Below are positions 1-7,136 of a stretch of DNA of 13,881 nucleotides, in pieces. Made by a program: the position numbers and the translations under genes. The notes under the pieces are model-generated. The model was not told where the DNA came from. It did not search any database and worked only from the letters and a program-made list of their open reading frames with translations. Where the stretch lies: the NCBI GenBank assembly GCA_947174455.1, contig CAMWIZ010000004.1, positions 1 to 13,881 of the forward strand, written 5' to 3'. The stretch comes from an uncultured Clostridia bacterium. Its GTDB lineage: Bacteria > Bacillota > Clostridia > Oscillospirales > Acutalibacteraceae. Each line of letters opens with the position of its first letter. Within the stretch, counting starts at the first letter, position 1.

Positions 1-1
1 C

Positions 2-721
2 GGCTATACTATGCAGGATTTGGAGGAGCAGTATGTTTGCCCTCGCTGTAAAGACAGGGGATATATTGACGGCAAAATGTGCAAGTGTATGAAAATTTTG
101 CTGCGTGATATAGCATTTGAACAGCTTAACTCGCTTTCGCCGCTGTCACTTTGCAGTTTTAGCACCTTTAATATAGACTATTACTCAGATAAACCCGATG
201 TTAACGGCAATGTTCCCCGAATACGTATGGATAAGCTTTTCCATTACTGTCAAAGATATGCCGAAAATTTTACCGGTGACGGCAAGTCAATCCTCATGGA
301 GGGCGGTACGGGACTTGGTAAAACACATCTCTCTTTGGCTATTGCAGGGCGTGTTATTGAAAGAGGATTTGGCGTCATTTACTGTTCTGCACCCAAAATC
401 CTGCATGTTTTGGAGAGAGAGCACTTTTCAAGAAACTTGGAAACTCACACACTTGACCACTTGGAAGGGTGTGACCTATTGATAATTGACGACTTAGGAA
501 CGGAATTTGTAACGCAATTTACTGTGTCAAGTGTGTACAATCTTATAAATACACGTTTGTCGCAGAGTAAGCCGACTATAGTCAACACAAACCTTTCTCT
601 CGGAGAATTGAAGAAAATTTACAGCGAACGTTTTGTGTCACGAATGGTCGGTGATAATATATACCTTGAATTTATAGGTGAGGACGTAAGAATTGTGAAG
701 AAACGCAGAGAACAGTTGTGA
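2..721 (+). CDS. DnaC/DnaI-like helicase loader, 5' end cut off
   Basis: AAA+ ATPase of the DnaC/DnaI family, which loads the replicative helicase during primosome assembly. The reading frame is open to the window edge (codons for G-Y-T precede the first Met at base 11), so the true start lies upstream and roughly the first third is missing. Numbering from that Met, a Cys cluster C10-x2-C13 and C24-x-C26 looks like the small zinc-binding segment found N-terminal to the ATPase in clostridial members. Walker A is GGTGLGKT at 98-105 and Walker B is LLIIDD at 156-161. A sensor-1-like NTN lies at 192-194, and the Arg-containing SERFVSRM segment (206-212) fits an arginine finger. In Clostridia such genes usually follow a DnaD-domain gene, which would be outside the window. 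Other IstB/DnaC-type ATPases share these motifs, but no transposase is visible nearby, so the replication role is preferred. Confidence 0.88.
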   Translation, partial: GYTMQDLEEQYVCPRCKDRGYIDGKMCKCMKILLRDIAFEQLNSLSPLSLCSFSTFNIDYYSDKPDVNGNVPRIRMDKLFHYCQRYAENFTGDGKSILMEGGTGLGKTHLSLAIAGRVIERGFGVIYCSAPKILHVLEREHFSRNLETHTLDHLEGCDLLIIDDLGTEFVTQFTVSSVYNLINTRLSQSKPTIVNTNLSLGELKKIYSERFVSRMVGDNIYLEFIGEDVRIVKKRREQL

Positions 722-751
722 TGGGTAATATAAATTGCAATAAGACAAAAA

Positions 752-787
752 GGGGCAATTATTATAGAGTCTTGCTTTAGGTGCCCC
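752..787. other. Inverted repeat between dnaC-like gene and fkbM gene
   Basis: GGGGCA (752-757) and TGCCCC (782-787) form a perfect 6-bp inverted repeat around a 24-base loop. It could be a weak hairpin ending the upstream transcript, but no T-run follows, so it is not called a terminator. Confidence 0.3.
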
Positions 788-816
788 GTACATAATAAAT
801 ACAGGATGTGTCAATT

Positions 817-1869
817 ATGTTTGTTTCCAAGGAAGAATGTTTGATTGAGGTCTTAAAAAAATCCGATATTCCTATTGTAATGTATGGTATGGGTAACGGT
901 GCAGATAAAATTCTCGACCTTTGTGAAAAAAATAATATAAAAATATCGGATATCTTTGCAAGCGATGAGTTTGTAAGAGGACATAGCTTTCGGGGATATA
1001 AGGTTAAGCGATACAGCGAGATTTGTCAGCAGTACGACAAGGCGGTTGTACTGTTGGCTTTTGCCGTATTTAAGGACGACTTAATGGCTAAGGTTGAAGC
1101 AATAGCGGAGAGATTTACCTTGCTTGTACCCGATATCCCTCTGTTTGGCAGCGGACTTTTTGATTATGATTTTTTGACGGCAAATATGGATAATATCATT
1201 AAGGCGTACAATCTTTTTGCTGATGATGTATCAAAAAAAGTGTTTACCGATGTCATCAACTTCCGACTGACGGGCAGACCCGAAATTCTCAGACGGTGTG
1301 AAACCGATAGGGCTGAGGTTTTTCAAAACATCATAAAGCTTTCACCTACAGAGCATTATGTAGATTTGGGTGCATATGACGGTGATACTATCGCTGAGTT
1401 TTTGGAAAATACAGGTGGTATGTACGGAAGTATAACGGCATTTGAACCCGACAAAAAGAATATGAAAAAACTTGAAAAAAGGTATTCAAATAAAGAGAAT
1501 TGCAGTCTTCTGCCGTATGCGTCATGGTCAGAGGATTGTACTCTGCTTTTTAGCGCTACAGGCGGCAGAATGTCCTGTCTTGATAACAGTGGAAAAGAAG
1601 TTGAGGCAAGAGCTGTTGACAGCGTATGCGAAAATATCACCTACTTAAAAATGGACGTTGAGGGTGCGGAGTATGAAACTTTGCTCGGCTGCAAAAAGAT
1701 TCTGAATCGTTGTAAACCTAAGCTTGCAGTGTCGGCATATCATCGGGTGGGGGATATCTTTACTTTACCGATTTTTATTGATGAGTTTACGCACGGAGAG
1801 TGTAAAATATATTTAAGGCACCATACATACCTGCCGTCATGGGAAACGAATCTGTATGTGACCTTTTAA
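817..1869 (+). CDS. FkbM-family SAM-dependent methyltransferase with extra N-terminal domain
   Basis: Class I methyltransferase of the FkbM family, enzymes that O-methylate sugars and other small substrates; the substrate here is unknown. Numbering from ATG 817 (350 aa), the SAM-binding loop is VDLGAYDGDT at 182-191, the acidic end of strand 2 is in AFEPD (208-212), and the family motif KMDVEGAE is at 278-285. Residues about 19-108 form a separate alpha/beta segment beginning IPIVMYGMGNGADK, which resembles the Rossmann-like domain found before FkbM domains in cell-surface polysaccharide enzymes. A GTG at 808 in the same frame would add three residues, but the only Shine-Dalgarno-like AGGA (803-806) sits one base from it and ten bases from ATG 817, so 817 is preferred. 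No glycosyltransferase or polysaccharide genes are adjacent, so it is an isolated copy as far as the window shows. Confidence 0.85.
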   Translation: MFVSKEECLIEVLKKSDIPIVMYGMGNGADKILDLCEKNNIKISDIFASDEFVRGHSFRGYKVKRYSEICQQYDKAVVLLAFAVFKDDLMAKVEAIAERFTLLVPDIPLFGSGLFDYDFLTANMDNIIKAYNLFADDVSKKVFTDVINFRLTGRPEILRRCETDRAEVFQNIIKLSPTEHYVDLGAYDGDTIAEFLENTGGMYGSITAFEPDKKNMKKLEKRYSNKENCSLLPYASWSEDCTLLFSATGGRMSCLDNSGKEVEARAVDSVCENITYLKMDVEGAEYETLLGCKKILNRCKPKLAVSAYHRVGDIFTLPIFIDEFTHGECKIYLRHHTYLPSWETNLYVTF

Positions 1870-1895
1870 AATTGTGCAAAGTCTTTTTCTTGTTT

Positions 1896-1915
1896 TTTTA
1901 ATCGGGAGATTAAAA
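1896..1915. other. AT-rich inverted repeat between convergent genes
   Basis: TTTTAATC (1896-1903) and GATTAAAA (1908-1915) are perfectly complementary around a GGGA loop, between the convergent fkbM and SpoIID-like genes. Its position suits a shared terminator, but a clean T-run is missing on the 3' side of either strand and the stem is AT-rich, so the call is weak. Confidence 0.35.
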
Positions 1916-1963
1916 GGTCGGAGTCTTTTATGGGATTGTAAGGGCGGTACTTAACGTAAACTG

Positions 1964-2878
1964 TTATTGGTAGTAAAGTGCAATTATTTCTTCATAGGTG
2001 TTGCCCTGCTCAGCCATTTGATGTGCGGCAGCCGGGGTGAGGTACTGTGTTGTTTCGTTTTTCATTACATCAAAACGAAATTCCCCCAGTGAGTACAGCA
2101 AGGTAAAGCGATTATGTGGGAGTCCGAAGGCTTGTACTATGCTGCTTCCGTCAACGGCTTCACCGCCGATTATTACAGTATCTACGTTTCCGTTTCTTGT
2201 GTAAGTGGTTTCACCGATAAGCTGCTGTGGTGGAATGTCGGTATCTATGTTACCGTTTAGGTCTCGGATTTTTTCTATAAAGCTCTTTTCGTCAAAGGTT
2301 ATCTCAGTTATGTAGTCCGATGACAGAGTACTATAGGGGTCAGCAACAAGGGGGCTGTCGTTTGTGTTGTCAATGTTGTTAAGGTTTGGAATATTCATAT
2401 CTAAAGGCACATTGTCACGAATGATTATTTCGTTGTACACATTGTCAATATACGACCGCAGGGTAGTAAGCTTGCTGCCAAATTTCTCTTTCAAATTGTT
2501 TTCACTTAGGTACTGGGATGTGTCGGAGGTATTGATTGTCAAAGAATTATCGGCGGAGCCTGTACATATTTGTGTGTGATAAACAACGGCCAAAGCCTTA
2601 ACCTCATTTTCTAAGAAATCATCGGAAACAACTGCACCTACAAGAGAATAAAGAAGCTGTTTCGAGGAAAGTTTAACGGTTGAATTTACCGAAGTGTCAG
2701 TAAACTCAATATTATCTTCAAGAGTATATTCACCCTCAGTAGTATCAAGCACGAGCGATGTTTGCACTGTTTCCTCTTTTGAGGTGATGTCTGCTATTAT
2801 GGTGCCTGCGTTGGCGAAAATCGGGACAGCCGCCATTAGACTTATAAAAACTATCATCAGCGTTATTTTGCCTTTCAT
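1964..2878 (-). CDS. Exported SpoIID/LytB-domain protein, probably catalytically dead
   Basis: 304-residue exported protein with a signal peptide (positive start MKGK, hydrophobic core to about residue 20, FANA/G cleavage near 24). The body follows the SpoIID/LytB plan, the lytic transglycosylase that acts with SpoIIP during forespore engulfment: a segment like the family's EALKAQAVAART at 91-103 (NEVKALAVVYHTQ), DPYSTLSSDYITEITF at 180-195 like the DP-W-x5-Y-x-F/TF region, VIIGGEAVDGSSIVQAFGL at 235-253, and the terminal AHQMAEQGNTYEEIIALYY at 285-303. The deviations matter. The catalytic Glu region (family AEMP) reads VSDD with a short deletion, the C-terminal GHGVGMSQ motif is replaced by KNETTQYLTP, and no Cys pair suitable for zinc is visible where the family has one. 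It may therefore be a pseudoenzyme binding glycan or a partner. A GAGGAG site lies 10 bases before the start. It is convergent with the fkbM gene and divergent from the membrane-protein operon. Confidence 0.7.
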   Translation of the reverse strand: MKGKITLMIVFISLMAAVPIFANAGTIIADITSKEETVQTSLVLDTTEGEYTLEDNIEFTDTSVNSTVKLSSKQLLYSLVGAVVSDDFLENEVKALAVVYHTQICTGSADNSLTINTSDTSQYLSENNLKEKFGSKLTTLRSYIDNVYNEIIIRDNVPLDMNIPNLNNIDNTNDSPLVADPYSTLSSDYITEITFDEKSFIEKIRDLNGNIDTDIPPQQLIGETTYTRNGNVDTVIIGGEAVDGSSIVQAFGLPHNRFTLLYSLGEFRFDVMKNETTQYLTPAAAHQMAEQGNTYEEIIALYYQ

Positions 2879-2955
2879 ATTTGAACAACTCCTCGGATTT
2901 TAGATTTTTCTGTGAATCAGTTTCTCTGCCTTAGCTTGTATGACTAAAATATCTA

Positions 2956-2984
2956 TTGACATAAAGCTGAATTTGTTATAATAT
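2956..2984 (+). promoter_or_regulatory. Sigma-A-type promoter of the membrane-protein operon
   Basis: TTGACA at 2956-2961 is followed by TATAATAT (2977-2984). The spacer is 15 to TATAAT or 17 to TAATAT. It points to the gene starting at 3139 and would give a leader of about 150 bases. The same 15/17 ambiguity occurs in the thrS promoter. Confidence 0.65.
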
Positions 2985-3049
2985 TGTACTTGTTGGATTG
3001 TGACTTTTGCGTTTGATTTATTATATTACACTTATGCGAATATATTACA

Positions 3050-3111
3050 GAGGAATGTGTCGAATAGAAATATTCCTCCTGCAGTCCATGCTCTTCGGCT
3101 GGTCTGAGCAT
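3050..3111 (+). promoter_or_regulatory. Two-hairpin 5' leader of the membrane-protein operon
   Basis: Between the promoter and the gene at 3139 lie two inverted repeats: GAGGAAT (3050-3056) with ATTCCTC (3072-3078), and ATGCTC (3088-3093) with GAGCAT (3106-3111) around a 12-base loop. Neither has a T-run, so they are not terminators. They may stabilise the mRNA or control translation. I do not recognise a known riboswitch class. Confidence 0.35.
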
Positions 3112-3138
3112 AACTACCTTGAAAGGATTTGAAAGCTT

Positions 3139-4272
3139 ATGAAAATAAAGGCAGGTTGGGTTGCGTTCGTTCCGATAATGGTTGGAACGCTGTTTTTACA
3201 TTTGTATTATACTTTTTTTGTTGGCGGTGAGGAGATAGCTCAGAAACTGTACGGTGACTACTATCTTTTGCTTAACGGAAGAACCGAACCTGAAATGATT
3301 GTTATGCTTGCGGGTGTTCTGTTTGTCATAACGCTGATAATGTTTCTATGTGACCGAAAAACTGCTCCGGTTTGTGATTTTTCGTTTAGTCCGTTGAGTG
3401 GTATTACGTTGGCACTGGGAGGACTGGTGCTTGGTGTTAACAGCTCGGTTTCTTTGGTTGACGCTTTTTCAAACGGTGCAGTGTACAGTGCTGCTGCGAT
3501 GATGGATTTGCTTGCTGTGCTGACGGCACTCTTGTTTGCAATGGTTGGTATGGGTATGCTTATCGGCTACAATATGGCGAAGCACGTCCGCTTGGTTATG
3601 ATTTTGCCAACGCTGTGGGGCGTGATTCAACTGCTCAATGCCTTTATTTCTCACCGTAAGGAAACACCGTCTTTTGCTTTCTTTGATGTTTTTGTATGGG
3701 TATTCCTTACATTGTTTATATTCAATTTTTCCATGGTTTTGTGTGGGATAAATATAAAAAATCCCGTTAAATCATCCTTTTTATACGGATTTATGACAGT
3801 GCTTTTCGGTACAGTATACACACTTACCGGTGTACATCAGTCTATGGCAGATGTGGGACACTTTGATTTTATGTTGTTGATACCGCAGCTTACCGTTGCG
3901 GCACTGTCTTTATTTACACTTTGCTTTATGTTCAGTTTGTCAGGAAAGATGACTACTAAGAGCAAGGCTTTTGCAGATGCTGACATAGATGAGGATGATG
4001 ACGGTAACTGGAAAATGGTAGAGGAAGAGGAGGATGTACCCGAGGCTGCATTCGGTGTGGGAAGCACAAAGTATGTAACTGAGGAGTTCGAGAAAATACG
4101 TCTGGAAAAAGCCGCTCAAAAGGCTAAGGAAAGAACAGGTTCTATACCGATAGTTTCCGCTGAAACAACAAAGTATGAGCATGAGGAGGAAGCGGAAGAA
4201 CCCTTATCAACACTTGACAGAATAGATCAGTTGATTATGGAACTTTCGGAGGACGACCACGGCAAAAAGTAA
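3139..4272 (+). CDS. Polytopic membrane protein with acidic cytoplasmic tail, function unknown
   Basis: 377-residue protein that I do not recognise. The first 268 residues hold about eight hydrophobic helices, roughly 8-28, 53-70, 88-107, 118-144, 152-170, 180-204, 213-231 and 243-267. The last 110 residues are soluble and strongly charged: an acidic run (IDEDDDGNWKMVEEEED, 283-299), a likely helix rich in Lys and Glu (314-333), and a second acidic segment ending in a possible amphipathic helix (358-371). An even number of helices with a short basic N-terminus (MKIK) suggests that both ends are cytoplasmic. No catalytic motif or transporter signature was seen. AAGGA at 3123-3127 precedes ATG 3139. 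The next gene follows after 15 bases, so the two are probably one operon. The charged tail could be a docking site for a partner, which is inference only. Confidence 0.75.
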   Translation: MKIKAGWVAFVPIMVGTLFLHLYYTFFVGGEEIAQKLYGDYYLLLNGRTEPEMIVMLAGVLFVITLIMFLCDRKTAPVCDFSFSPLSGITLALGGLVLGVNSSVSLVDAFSNGAVYSAAAMMDLLAVLTALLFAMVGMGMLIGYNMAKHVRLVMILPTLWGVIQLLNAFISHRKETPSFAFFDVFVWVFLTLFIFNFSMVLCGINIKNPVKSSFLYGFMTVLFGTVYTLTGVHQSMADVGHFDFMLLIPQLTVAALSLFTLCFMFSLSGKMTTKSKAFADADIDEDDDGNWKMVEEEEDVPEAAFGVGSTKYVTEEFEKIRLEKAAQKAKERTGSIPIVSAETTKYEHEEEAEEPLSTLDRIDQLIMELSEDDHGKK

Positions 4273-4287
4273 GGAAAGTGTAAGGAT

Positions 4288-4659
4288 ATGATAAGGAAAT
4301 TTTTGGTAACCGCGATTGCTGTTTTAGTGGTTGCTTTGCTATATATCTACTTTAGTTCCTCGCTTACGTCATTTGGCAATATAAGTTATATGTGTACATC
4401 ACCTAAAACGAATGTGTCCACAATTTCATTTTATGCTGAAGAAGGAGACAGACTTAAATTTTCTTTTGAGTCAGATATAGAAAATGGTGATTTGGAAATA
4501 ACACTACGTGATTCCAACGGCAATGATATGTACACCTTGGATGATGCCAAAGAATTGGTAACATATTTTACTTTGGATAAAACAGACACATACGAATTGT
4601 CAGCGGAATACAACGACTTTGTCGGAAAATTTAAGGTGAATGTAAAAAAAGCAGATTAA
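4288..4659 (+). CDS. Small membrane-anchored extracytoplasmic protein, function unknown
   Basis: 123-residue protein with one hydrophobic segment at about 5-23 (after the basic start MIRK), followed by an extracytoplasmic part rich in alternating polar and hydrophobic residues, such as RLKFSFES, GDLEITLRDSNGN and TYELSAEY. That pattern suggests a single small beta-sandwich domain. No lipobox Cys follows the hydrophobic segment, so an uncleaved N-terminal anchor or a poorly predicted signal peptide is likely. A GGAAAG site (4273-4278) is the best ribosome binding site for ATG 4288. A second AAGGA at 4282-4286 is too close to serve. The gene starts 15 bases after the multi-spanning membrane protein, so the two products may work together at the membrane. 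I cannot name a family. Confidence 0.7.
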   Translation: MIRKFLVTAIAVLVVALLYIYFSSSLTSFGNISYMCTSPKTNVSTISFYAEEGDRLKFSFESDIENGDLEITLRDSNGNDMYTLDDAKELVTYFTLDKTDTYELSAEYNDFVGKFKVNVKKAD

Positions 4660-4751
4660 CATGGTAATGTAAATGCATAGACAGATAAAAACAGCAAAGG
4701 CAGTTTGTAACTGTAGGGAGAAAAAGTTTTTTCTGAAAGTAAAATTTGCCG

Positions 4752-4780
4752 TTGACAGATTTTAATTTATGTGATAATAT
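4752..4780 (+). promoter_or_regulatory. thrS: Promoter of the T-box-thrS unit
   Basis: TTGACA at 4752-4757, then GATAATAT at 4773-4780 (spacer 15 to GATAAT, 17 to TAATAT). It lies just upstream of the T-box leader, with the transcription start expected near 4787. Confidence 0.65.
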
Positions 4781-4786
4781 TTAGAG

Positions 4787-5063
4787 CAAGCGAATAACAA
4801 TATAATCGTTGATAAGGACGGCGAACGGCAAATTGCCCGCTACAGAGAGTACATGACATCGGCTGAAATCGTGTACGGAAAGCAGTCGCTCGCACACCAC
4901 CTTTGAGAGTTCGCCGAAATAAGGCGAAACGGTTCAGCACCGTTATAGGCTGTCAATGAGGATACCGTATGCAGCTTGGCATATTTGGTGTTGAAATTGG
5001 GTGGAACCACGAGTAAGTAATTTACTGCGTCCCTTTTTGAGAGGGACGCAGTTTTTGTTTTTT
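4787..5063 (+). promoter_or_regulatory. Threonine T-box riboswitch of thrS
   Basis: tRNA-sensing leader that lets RNA polymerase read into thrS when uncharged tRNA-Thr accumulates. Visible parts in order are: stem I base GGCGAAC (4820-4826) with GTTCGCC (4909-4915); the AGAGAGTA element (4844-4851); CTGAAA (4863-4868); the specifier region CGCACACCACC followed by TTTGAG (4891-4907); hairpins TTCGCC/GGCGAA and AACGGT/ACCGTT (4910-4945); the T-box proper GGGTGGAACCACG (4999-5011); then the terminator. The specifier can be read as ACA (4894-4896) or ACC (4896-4898); both are Thr codons, and ACC followed by A fits the usual geometry. The UGGA within the T-box would pair with a tRNA acceptor end bearing a U discriminator. 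The whole 4660-5107 gap is accounted for by this unit, its promoter and a weak AT-rich inverted repeat near 4719-4734. Confidence 0.93.
5024..5063 (+). terminator. Intrinsic terminator of the T-box (attenuator)
   Basis: An 11-bp perfect stem, ACTGCGTCCCT (5024-5034) with AGGGACGCAGT (5042-5052), is followed by a T-rich run interrupted by one G. In the antiterminated state the 5' arm would pair with the T-box sequence instead. Confidence 0.93.
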
Positions 5064-5107
5064 ATGTAATTTATTTTAATTAGATAAACGTAAAGGAGAG
5101 ATATAAA

Positions 5108-7048
5108 ATGATTAGTGTAGAGTTAAAGGGTGGAGTTGTTAATCAGTATGAAGAAAACATTACACCGGCAGAGATTGCAAAGTCTATAAGCATGGGACTT
5201 TACAAGTCTGCCTGTGTATGTAAGATTGACTCAGTTGTTTGCGATTTGAGAACTCCGCTTGTTAAAGATTGTAAGCTTGAAATTTTAACGTTTGACGACG
5301 AGGACGGCAGAAAAGCATTTTGGCACACCGCTTCCCATGTTTTGGCACAGGCTGTTAAGCGCTTGTATCCTAATGCCCACTTTGCAATAGGACCTGCTGT
5401 TGACAATGGGTTTTATTATGATTTCGATGTTGAAAATCCGTTCTCACCTGAGGATCTGGAGAAAATCACAAAGGAAATGAAGGCTATTGTTAAAAGCGGT
5501 TTGGAGCTTGAACGTTTTGAGCTTCCTCCACAGGAGGCGATGGAGCTTCTTGAAAATATGGGCGAGCCGTACAAGGTTGAGCTTGCAAAGGAGCATGCAG
5601 ATAAGGGTGAGCATATCACATTCTATAAACAGGGTGAGTTCACAGACCTGTGTGCAGGGCCGCATTTGATGAGTGTTGCACCAATCAAGGCGATTAAACT
5701 AACAGCCTGCACAGGTGCATACTGGAGAGGCGACGCAAGCAAGGCCCAGCTTTGCAGAGTTTACGGCACTGCCTTTCCCAAGGCATCTCAGCTTGAGGAG
5801 CATCTTGAAAAGCTGGAAGAGGCAAAGAAAAGGGATCATAACAAGCTTGGCAGAGAACTGGAGCTTTTTACAACCTCCGACCTGATAGGTCAGGGACTTC
5901 CGATTTTGCTTCCAAAGGGAGCAAGAGTTATTCAGCTTTTACAGCGTTTTGTTGAGGATGAGGAGCAGAAGCGTGGCTGGCTGCTTACAAAAACTCCGTT
6001 TATGGCGAAGAGCGATTTGTATAAGGTTTCAGGTCACTGGGATCACTATAAAGACGGTATGTTTGTTCTTGGCGACGAAGATAAGGATAAGGAGGTTTTC
6101 GCACTCCGTCCAATGACTTGTCCGTTCCAGTATCAGGCTTATCTGAACAGACAGCGTTCCTATAGGGATTTGCCGCTCAGGTACAACGAAACCTCTACTC
6201 TTTTCAGAAATGAGGCAAGCGGAGAGATGCACGGTCTTATCCGTGTTCGTCAGTTTACTATTTCAGAGGGTCACTTGATGTGTACTCCGGAACAGCTTGA
6301 GCAGGAGTTTAAAAACTGCTTGGAGCTTGCTATCTATATGCTTGACACATTGGGTCTTCTGGAGGATGTTTCCTACCGTTTCTCACAGTGGGATCCCGAC
6401 GATAATGGTAAGTACATCGGTACGGCTGAGCAGTGGGACGAGGCACAGAGTGCTATGAAGAAGATTCTTGACCATCTTGAAATTCCGTACAAAGTAGGTA
6501 TAGGTGAGGCTGCTTTCTACGGTCCAAAGCTTGACATACAGATAAAGAATGTTCACGGCAAGGAAGATACGCTGATTACTATTCAGATTGACCAGATGCT
6601 CGCCGAAAAATTTGGCATGGAGTATGTGGATAAGGACGGAAGTAAGAAAAATCCGTACATCATTCACAGAACATCAATAGGCTGTTATGAAAGAACACTT
6701 GCACTTCTTATTGAAAAGTATGCAGGAGCGTTCCCAATGTGGCTTGCACCTGTACAGGTGAAGCTTTTGCCTATTGCAGACCGTCATCTTGACTATATTT
6801 ACGAAGTTAAGGCTAAGCTTGAGGCTAAGGGTATACGCTGTGAAGTGGACGACAGAAGCGAAAAAATCGGTTACAAGATTCGTGAGGCACAGCTTGAAAA
6901 AGTACCTTATATGCTGCTTTGCGGTGATAAGGATATAGAAGCACAGGTAGTTTCGGTTCGTTCAAGGAAGAACGGTGACTTGGGTGCAATGACAGTTGAG
7001 CAGTACCTTGATATTGTAACAGAGGAAATTGAAACAAAGGCAAAATAA
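5108..7048 (+). CDS. thrS: Threonyl-tRNA synthetase
   Basis: Class II synthetase that charges tRNA-Thr in the cytosol; 646 aa, normal full length. An N-terminal TGS domain (1-63) is followed by the editing domain with H73, H77 (HTASH) and C182, H186 (CAGPH), the same spacing as in E. coli, so hydrolysis of Ser-tRNA-Thr should be intact. The catalytic core has motif 2 around RYNETSTLFRNEASG (358-372) and motif 3 at IGCYERTLALLIEKY (524-538). Likely zinc ligands are C338 (MTCPF), H389 (SEGHL) and H520 (IIHRTS). The anticodon-binding domain covers about 545-640. The core motifs differ from the E. coli type (MNCPxH, GLxRVRGF, GSLERF) and belong to a variant I associate with some Clostridia. AAAGGAGAG precedes ATG 5108. 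Expression is controlled by the T-box leader, and a terminator follows. Confidence 0.98.
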   Translation: MISVELKGGVVNQYEENITPAEIAKSISMGLYKSACVCKIDSVVCDLRTPLVKDCKLEILTFDDEDGRKAFWHTASHVLAQAVKRLYPNAHFAIGPAVDNGFYYDFDVENPFSPEDLEKITKEMKAIVKSGLELERFELPPQEAMELLENMGEPYKVELAKEHADKGEHITFYKQGEFTDLCAGPHLMSVAPIKAIKLTACTGAYWRGDASKAQLCRVYGTAFPKASQLEEHLEKLEEAKKRDHNKLGRELELFTTSDLIGQGLPILLPKGARVIQLLQRFVEDEEQKRGWLLTKTPFMAKSDLYKVSGHWDHYKDGMFVLGDEDKDKEVFALRPMTCPFQYQAYLNRQRSYRDLPLRYNETSTLFRNEASGEMHGLIRVRQFTISEGHLMCTPEQLEQEFKNCLELAIYMLDTLGLLEDVSYRFSQWDPDDNGKYIGTAEQWDEAQSAMKKILDHLEIPYKVGIGEAAFYGPKLDIQIKNVHGKEDTLITIQIDQMLAEKFGMEYVDKDGSKKNPYIIHRTSIGCYERTLALLIEKYAGAFPMWLAPVQVKLLPIADRHLDYIYEVKAKLEAKGIRCEVDDRSEKIGYKIREAQLEKVPYMLLCGDKDIEAQVVSVRSRKNGDLGAMTVEQYLDIVTEEIETKAK

Positions 7049-7089
7049 TTATCAGTAACAAATAAAAATAGATAATTTGCTTAAATATA

Positions 7090-7136
7090 AACATCGGTTT
7101 GACGGAACATATCTGTCAGACCGATGTTATTTTTTA
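7090..7136 (+). terminator. Intrinsic terminator after thrS
   Basis: AACATCGGT (7090-7098) pairs with ACCGATGTT (7120-7128), and the stem extends inward to about 16 bp with wobbles (TTGACGG with CTGTCAG). TTATTTTTTATTA follows. It sits between convergent thrS and pncC and ends one base before the pncC stop codon. Confidence 0.9.

Noticed and set aside
3088-3132. 14-codon mini-ORF in the leader before the membrane-protein gene
   Set aside because: No Shine-Dalgarno site precedes it, its ATG lies inside a hairpin arm and it has no run of regulatory codons. It is in frame with, but separated by TGA from, the next gene.
4701-4734. Terminator after the small membrane-anchored protein (CAGTT/AACTG hairpin and AGAAAAA/TTTTTCT repeat)
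   Set aside because: The first hairpin is short and lies well before the T-run; the second stem is almost entirely A-T. Too weak to call, although some terminator is expected here.
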